Source: Actinomycetes bacterium
GTDB taxonomy: Bacteria > Actinomycetota > Actinomycetes > Actinomycetales > Cellulomonadaceae
Length of the DNA stretch: 17,890 nt
Direction: 5' to 3'
NCBI GenBank assembly: GCA_023412515.1
Contig: JAEYNO010000319.1
Location: forward strand, 1 to 17,890
The notes beneath the pieces are model-generated. The model worked only from the letters and a program-made list of their open reading frames with translations. It searched no databases and was not told where the DNA came from. Every line of letters begins with the position of its first letter. Within the stretch, counting starts at the first letter, position 1. Of this stretch, positions 13,869-17,890 are shown piece after piece. A program made the translations under genes and the position numbers.

Positions 13869-15622
13869 GGCGGACGGCGGCCCTCCTGGCCGCGCTCACC
13901 ACGATGCTCGCCACGCTGACCGTCGCCGCGCTCACGGCGACGTCCGCGACGGCCGCCCCCGTGACCGACTTCGAGCCGGGGCACATCATCAGCGACAGCG
14001 TGATGTACGACACCGCGACCATGACGCCCGAGGCGATCCAGGCGTTCGTCGCCGACAAGGGCTCGGGCTGCCGCGCGACCCAGTCCGGGTGGACCTGCCT
14101 CAAGGACTACCGCGAGACCACCCCGAGCCGCCCGGCGGACGCCCTGTGCGGACGCGCGTACGACGGCGCGCCCAACGAGTCCGCGGCGTGGATCGTCTGG
14201 AAGTCGGCCGTGGCCTGCGGGATCAACCCGCAGGTCCTGCTCGTCACGCTCCAGAAGGAGCAGGGCCTCGTGACGGCCACGGCGGGCAAGTCGGCGGCGA
14301 CCTACTCGCGCGCGCTGGGCTTCGGTTGCCCCGACAACTCCGGCGGGGTCTGCAACCCCGAGTACGCGGGGTTCGCGAACCAGGTCTACTCGGCCGCCAA
14401 GCAGCTGCGCCGGTACGCCGCCAACCCGCAGAACTACGCGTACAAGGCCGGTCGGGACAACGCCGTGCTCTTCCACCCCGACCGGGCCTGCGGATCCTCG
14501 GTGGTGCGGATCCAGAACCAGGCGACCGCGAGCCTGTACAACTACACGCCCTACCAGCCCAACGCGGCCGCACTGGCGGCGGGCAGCGGCTCGGGCGACG
14601 CGTGCTCCTCCTACGGGAACCGGAACTTCCACCTGTTCTTCACGTCGTGGTTCGGCTCGCCCAAGCAGCGCACCCCCCTCGGCGTGATCGACGTCGTGCG
14701 CCCGTTCGGCGCGGGCGCGGTGCAGGTCGCCGGCTGGGCGTTCGACCCGGACGTCGAGACCGCGATCGGCGTGCACGTCTACGTCGACGGCGTCGCGACC
14801 GCCGCCACGTCCGCCTCGGGCGCACGTCCCGACGTCAAGGGCATCTACGGCAAGGGCGCGATCTCGGGCTACGACGCCCGGTTCCCGGTGTCTCCCGGAC
14901 GTCACGAGGTCTGCGTCTACGGCATCGACGCGAACGGGGGCACGAACGTCCTGCTGGGCTGCCGCTCGGTCGACGTGGTGAACCACACCCCGCTGGGCGT
15001 GGTCGACGTGGTGCGCGACCTCGGCAGCGGCACGGTCCAGGTGGCCGGGTGGGCCTTCGACCAGGACGTGACCACCGCGATCGACGTGCACGTGTACGTC
15101 GACGGCGTCGCCACGACCGGCGTCGCCGCGTCGGGCGCCCGTCCCGACGTCCAGGCGATCTACGGGCACGGCGCCGTCAGCGGGTACGACGCGCGGTTCA
15201 CGGCCGCCCCCGGGCGCCACGAGGTCTGCGTCTACGGCATCGACGCCAACGGCGGCATCAACGTGCTGCTCGGCTGCCGCACGCTCGACGTCGCCGGCAA
15301 CCGCACGCCGCTGGGCGTGCTCGACGTCGTGCGCGACGCGGGCGGCGGCAACCTGCAGGTGGCCGGCTGGACGTTCGACCCCGACCTCACGACCCCGATC
15401 GGCGTGCACGTGTACGTCGACGGTGTCGCGACGATGGCGGCGCAGGCGGCCATCGCCCGCCCCGACGTCCTCGGCATCTACGGCAACGGCGCGACGAGCG
15501 GCTACGACCTGCGCGTCCCCGCCGCGCCCGGCCGCCACTCGGTGTGCACGTACGGCATCGACGGCAACGGCGGCATGAACGTGCTGCTGGGCTGCAAGGT
15601 CGCGGACGTCGCCGCGCCGTGA
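13865..15622 (+). CDS. Secreted protein: lysozyme-like N-terminal domain plus three ~105-residue repeats
   Basis: This 585-residue protein has a signal peptide (cleavage probably near A30). A Cys-rich globular domain spans about 35-265, from HIISDSVMYD to HLFFTSWFG. In it LLVTLQKEQGLVT places E132 where lysozyme and transglycosylase folds put their catalytic glutamate (a motif resemblance, not proof of activity). Residues 270-374, 375-480 and 481-585 are three near-identical repeats, each beginning TPLG and containing QVAGW, VHVYVDGVAT, ARPDV, IYG, SGYD, APGRH or SPGRH, VC or VCT before YGID, and NVLLGC. Each repeat has two Cys that may pair. They look like beta-rich binding modules. There is no LPxTG sorting signal or C-terminal anchor, so the repeats may hold it to wall glycan. 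The ATG overlaps the upstream TGA. Confidence 0.88.
   Translation: MRRTAALLAALTTMLATLTVAALTATSATAAPVTDFEPGHIISDSVMYDTATMTPEAIQAFVADKGSGCRATQSGWTCLKDYRETTPSRPADALCGRAYDGAPNESAAWIVWKSAVACGINPQVLLVTLQKEQGLVTATAGKSAATYSRALGFGCPDNSGGVCNPEYAGFANQVYSAAKQLRRYAANPQNYAYKAGRDNAVLFHPDRACGSSVVRIQNQATASLYNYTPYQPNAAALAAGSGSGDACSSYGNRNFHLFFTSWFGSPKQRTPLGVIDVVRPFGAGAVQVAGWAFDPDVETAIGVHVYVDGVATAATSASGARPDVKGIYGKGAISGYDARFPVSPGRHEVCVYGIDANGGTNVLLGCRSVDVVNHTPLGVVDVVRDLGSGTVQVAGWAFDQDVTTAIDVHVYVDGVATTGVAASGARPDVQAIYGHGAVSGYDARFTAAPGRHEVCVYGIDANGGINVLLGCRTLDVAGNRTPLGVLDVVRDAGGGNLQVAGWTFDPDLTTPIGVHVYVDGVATMAAQAAIARPDVLGIYGNGATSGYDLRVPAAPGRHSVCTYGIDGNGGMNVLLGCKVADVAAP
14672..14986 (+). repeat. Tandem in-gene repeat 1 of 3
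   Basis: First 105-codon unit, from TPLGVIDVV to the residues after NVLLGCRSVDV. It keeps VHVYVDGVAT, ARPDV and GRHEVCVYGIDANGG. It is closest to repeat 2. Confidence 0.9.
14987..15304 (+). repeat. Tandem in-gene repeat 2 of 3
   Basis: Second unit, 106 codons, from TPLGVVDVV to DVAGNR. It differs from repeat 1 mainly in the loop after VDGVAT and has one extra codon at the end. Confidence 0.9.
15305..15619 (+). repeat. Tandem in-gene repeat 3 of 3
   Basis: Third unit, 105 codons, from TPLGVLDVV to the final residue. It is the most divergent of the three: AIARPDV replaces SGARPDV and GRHSVCTYGIDGNGG replaces GRHEVCVYGIDANGG. The gene ends with the unit. Confidence 0.9.
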
Positions 15623-15627
15623 GGCAC

Positions 15628-15633
15628 TAGGCT
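15628..15633 (+). promoter_or_regulatory. Candidate -10 box (TAGGCT) before the large membrane protein
   Basis: TAGGCT fits the TAnnnT -10 box, five bases after the repeat-protein stop. It would start transcription near 15640, giving a leader of about 24 bases that contains the GGAG ribosome site at 15655-15658. This argues against the upstream in-frame GTG at 15634 as the start. Confidence 0.45.
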
Positions 15634-15663
15634 GTGCGCGCTCGTCCGTCGTCTGGAGCCCGT

Positions 15664-17577
15664 GTGAACCTGCCCGTACGCCTGCGGTCCCTGCCGTGGC
15701 GCATCGTCGGCCCCCTGCTCGCCTACCTCGCCCTGGTCCTGCTGGGGGTGAGCACCTCGTCGATCGGCATCGGGCCGATGCGGCAGGACCCGGCCCACCC
15801 GACCGGGATCCAGCTCGGCGAGTCGCTGTCCGTCCGGTCGGACGAGTTCCTCACCGGGACGCCGATGAACCTCGGGGTGCTGGCGACGGGCGAGGTGGAC
15901 TCGCTCAACCCGCTCGTCGCGCCGCACGGGTTCACGTCCCAGCTGTCCTCGGGCGCCGTCTCGTCGGTGGTCTTCTTCGACAGCACGGTGCTGCGGCTCG
16001 GCCCGTTCCTGCCGGACGCCATGCTGCTCGCGGCGCGGTGGTGGCTGCCGTTCCTGCTGCTGGCGCTCGGCGCCCCGGCGTTCTTCCGTGCCGTCACGGG
16101 CGACCCCCGCATCGGCTGGTTCGCCGCTGCCCTCATGGTGACCTCACCGGGCGCCGCGTGGTGGTCGTTCGGGCCCATCAACATGCTCGGGTTCACGCTC
16201 GCCGGGACGGCCGCGCTGCAGAACGCCGCGGCACGCTGGGACGAGCGCCGCAAGGGCGTCGCCGTGGCGTGGGCCGCGGCGTCCGCCGTGCTGCTCGCGC
16301 GCACGCCGCTGCACTACCAGCCCTGGGCCATCGTCGTGGCCACCGCCATCCTGCTGGTGGGTGTGCTCGCGCTCGTCGTGCCTGCCGGGTCGCGGCGCAC
16401 CCACCTGGCCGTGGTCGGTGCCACGGGCGCGTCCGCGGTGGCGCTCCTCGCCGGCGTGGTGCTCGAGAACCGCGCGTCGATCGAGGCGACGCTGGCGACC
16501 GTCTACCCGGGTGCACGCGTCGCGACGGGCGGACCGGTCTCGCTCGGGGAGATCTTCGGGGCGACCTCGCTCGGCAGCCTCAAGTACATGCCGATCGCGG
16601 GTGCGACCAACAACTCCGAGGTGTCCTCCTCGTTCGCCGTGGCCGCCGTCTGGGTCGTGCTGCTCCTGGCGCGGGGCATCCGCCCCGCCTCGGTCGGCCA
16701 CCGCGTGGCCGTGTGGGCGGCCGGCGCCGCGTCGGCGTTCTGGTTCGCGTGGTCGCTCGTGGACTTCGGTGGGCTCGGCGAGCGCATCCCGATCGTCTCG
16801 ATGGTGCCGCCGCAGCGCTCGGCCGACGTCCTGGGCTTCCTCTCGATCGTCCTGCTGTGCCTGGTCCTGCCGGCTGCGGCCGACCGTTCCCGCTGGACGT
16901 TCGCCGCGCTGTGCGGCGGCACGGTGGGCCTGGTCGCCGCGCACGGCGCGTCGATCCTGGCGGGTTCCTCGCTCCCGGAGCTCTCGACGAAGGCGATCTG
17001 GCTGACGAGCGCCGCGACGGCGCTCTGCGTGGGCCTCGTGACTTTCCGGCGCGCGTGGTGGGGCGGGTACGCCCTCACCCTGGTGCTCACGACGTTGCTC
17101 GTGTGGCGCGTCAACCCGATCCTCGTGGGGCTGGGCGACCTGCGGAGCACGCCCGTCGCCGAGGAGATGATCGCGACCGGGGCGCAGCTGCGCGCCGAGG
17201 ACGAGGTGTGGGCGACCGACAGCCCGTACGTCGACAGCCTCTTCATGGCGACCGGGGTGCCGTCGCTGTCGGGCCGGCAGCTCTCGGGGCCCGACGTCGA
17301 CGCCTGGCGCACCCTGGACCCGGACGGCGACGAGGTCGTCTGGAACCGTGGCGGCTCCTTCATCTGGTTCGACTGGACCGACGACGAGGACCTGAGCTTC
17401 AGCAACCCCAGCCCGGACATCATCAGCGTCACCGGCTCGCCCTGCACGGTCGCCGAGCGGGTGCCCGAGCTGACGGCCGTCGTCTCCGGCGAGCGGCTCG
17501 ACCTCCCGTGCCTCGTCGAGGACGAGACCTTCCAGTGGGGCGGCGCCGAGCACCGGGTCTACGACGTCGTGCGCTGA
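15664..17577 (+). CDS. Large polytopic membrane protein with extracytoplasmic tail, GT-C-like candidate
   Basis: This 637-residue protein has roughly a dozen predicted membrane helices and a soluble C-terminal part of about 140 residues. After the first helix (about 15-35) comes an external segment with LSVRSDEFLTGTP (54-66). The acidic D60/E61 pair could be the catalytic element of a GT-C-type transferase that uses polyprenyl-phosphate sugars. SPGAAWWSFGP and PPQRSADVLGFLS are further conserved-looking segments. The tail carries two Cys (in GSPCTV and DLPCLV) that may bond outside the cell. Similar proteins occur in actinobacterial cell-wall glycan loci under domain-of-unknown-function names. 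I believe DUF7657 is one, but could not check. I prefer the GTG at 15664, with GGAG five bases upstream, over the GTG at 15634. A terminator follows. Confidence 0.85.
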   Translation: MNLPVRLRSLPWRIVGPLLAYLALVLLGVSTSSIGIGPMRQDPAHPTGIQLGESLSVRSDEFLTGTPMNLGVLATGEVDSLNPLVAPHGFTSQLSSGAVSSVVFFDSTVLRLGPFLPDAMLLAARWWLPFLLLALGAPAFFRAVTGDPRIGWFAAALMVTSPGAAWWSFGPINMLGFTLAGTAALQNAAARWDERRKGVAVAWAAASAVLLARTPLHYQPWAIVVATAILLVGVLALVVPAGSRRTHLAVVGATGASAVALLAGVVLENRASIEATLATVYPGARVATGGPVSLGEIFGATSLGSLKYMPIAGATNNSEVSSSFAVAAVWVVLLLARGIRPASVGHRVAVWAAGAASAFWFAWSLVDFGGLGERIPIVSMVPPQRSADVLGFLSIVLLCLVLPAAADRSRWTFAALCGGTVGLVAAHGASILAGSSLPELSTKAIWLTSAATALCVGLVTFRRAWWGGYALTLVLTTLLVWRVNPILVGLGDLRSTPVAEEMIATGAQLRAEDEVWATDSPYVDSLFMATGVPSLSGRQLSGPDVDAWRTLDPDGDEVVWNRGGSFIWFDWTDDEDLSFSNPSPDIISVTGSPCTVAERVPELTAVVSGERLDLPCLVEDETFQWGGAEHRVYDVVR

Positions 17578-17589
17578 CCGCCGACACGC

Positions 17590-17617
17590 GCGGTGCCTGC
17601 CTCACGGGCGGCACCGC
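17590..17617 (+). terminator. Terminator hairpin after the large membrane protein gene
   Basis: An eight-pair stem (GCGGTGCC 17590-17597 with GGCACCGC 17610-17617) continues past one bulged T into three more pairs and a TCACG loop. It starts 12 bases after the stop. There is no T-tract. It separates this gene from the secreted-protein gene that follows. Confidence 0.65.
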
Positions 17618-17676
17618 CTGTGGGACCGTGTCCCCGTGGCCGCGCAGGGCGCGTCGACCATCGAAGGGGATGCACG

Positions 17677-17890
17677 ATGACGCAAGGCACGACCGCCCGG
17701 ACCGTCTCGAGGGGCGTCGTCGCCGCCCTGCTCGTCGCACTGGCCCCGGCCGCGGCGTCCACGAGCGCCTTCGCCGCCCCGGCGGGACCGTCGGTCGTCG
17801 AGCTCGACCTCGCCGGCGTCGACGAGGCGACGCTGCCGACCCTGCCGGACCCCGCGGCCGTGCCGCTGGCCGAGGCCGAGCCGGCGGCGC
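17677..17890 (+). CDS. Secreted protein, N-terminal part only (window edge)
   Basis: An open frame of 71 codons runs off the window end. It starts at an ATG with an AAGGGG ribosome site seven bases upstream. The first 33 residues are a signal peptide: an N-terminal region with two Arg, a hydrophobic core VVAALLVALAPAAA, and a cleavage-like AFA at 31-33. The mature part starts APAGPSVVELDLAGVDE and continues acidic and Pro/Ala-rich. Secreted actinobacterial peptidoglycan amidases (PGRP domain) often begin in this way, and that would fit the neighbouring lysozyme-like protein. The visible part has no catalytic domain, so this is only a suggestion. It has its own transcription unit downstream of a terminator. 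Confidence 0.75.
   Translation, partial: MTQGTTARTVSRGVVAALLVALAPAAASTSAFAAPAGPSVVELDLAGVDEATLPTLPDPAAVPLAEAEPAA

Noticed and set aside
14672..15619. CRISPR-like or mobile repeat
   Set aside because: The repeat is in frame, about 315 bases per unit, lies wholly within one secreted gene and has no spacers, so it is a protein domain repeat.
15634..15663. GTG at 15634 as the start of the large membrane protein
   Set aside because: It abuts a TAGGCT -10 candidate and lacks a ribosome site, whereas the GTG at 15664 has GGAG five bases upstream and begins at the natural N-terminus before the first helix.
17622..17634. Small hairpin GGGAC-CGT-GTCCC before the last gene
   Set aside because: Five pairs with a three-base loop are expected by chance in this DNA, and the stronger terminator just upstream already explains the gap.
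1..17890. Horizontal transfer island
   Set aside because: No transposase, integrase, tRNA, direct-repeat ends or shift in base composition is visible, and codon use is uniform across all genes.

Overview
This window comes from a very GC-rich actinobacterium (roughly three quarters G+C by eye). Codon third positions are almost all G or C, GTG starts are frequent, and secreted proteins carry Thr/Pro/Ala-rich linkers. The style of the surface proteins, and of membrane proteins that resemble actinobacterial cell-wall glycan enzymes, suggests Micrococcales, perhaps a Cellulomonas relative. That genus guess is inference. The GC pattern is uniform and I see no insertion sequence, prophage, tRNA, rRNA or CRISPR array, so the region looks native rather than recently acquired.

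The window holds 18 genes, two of them cut by the edges, packed so tightly that no gene-free stretch exceeds about 144 bases. Bases 1-13167 are a cell-surface polysaccharide locus. A minus-strand operon (2074 to 1, continuing off the left edge) carries a membrane-anchored polyprenol-type GT2 and a GT-B glycosyltransferase. The plus-strand group 2219-5644 has a polytopic membrane protein with GT-C-like features, glucose-1-phosphate thymidylyltransferase (rfbA) and an acyltransferase-3 protein. A convergent minus-strand group (8844 to 5688) has a GT4, a GT2 and a nucleotide-sugar epimerase. A plus-strand pair (8935-10103) couples a soluble DPM-like GT2 to a DUF2304 membrane protein. A minus-strand pair (12176 to 10114) has a Wzx-like flippase and a GT2. 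A rhamnosyltransferase-like GT2 follows on the plus strand (12238-13167).

Bases 13281-17890 are an envelope module, all on the plus strand. It has a membrane-anchored Thr/Pro-rich protein translationally coupled to a secreted protein with a lysozyme-like Glu motif and three ~105-residue tandem repeats. These are followed by a large polytopic membrane protein and, after a terminator, the start of another secreted protein.

Read together, the locus probably activates dTDP-sugars (rfbA, epimerase), assembles a branched rhamnose/deoxyhexose-rich glycan on a lipid carrier (about six glycosyltransferases), flips it (flippase), and modifies it outside the membrane. The outside steps would use acyl groups (AT3) and sugars delivered on polyprenyl phosphate (DPM-like GT2s, DUF2304, two GT-C-like proteins). 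rfbB, rfbC, rfbD, an initiating phosphoglycosyltransferase, an obvious Wzy polymerase and an LCP ligase are not in the window. Two of the three divergent junctions contain a symmetric TAnnnTA element that can serve as the -10 box on both strands.
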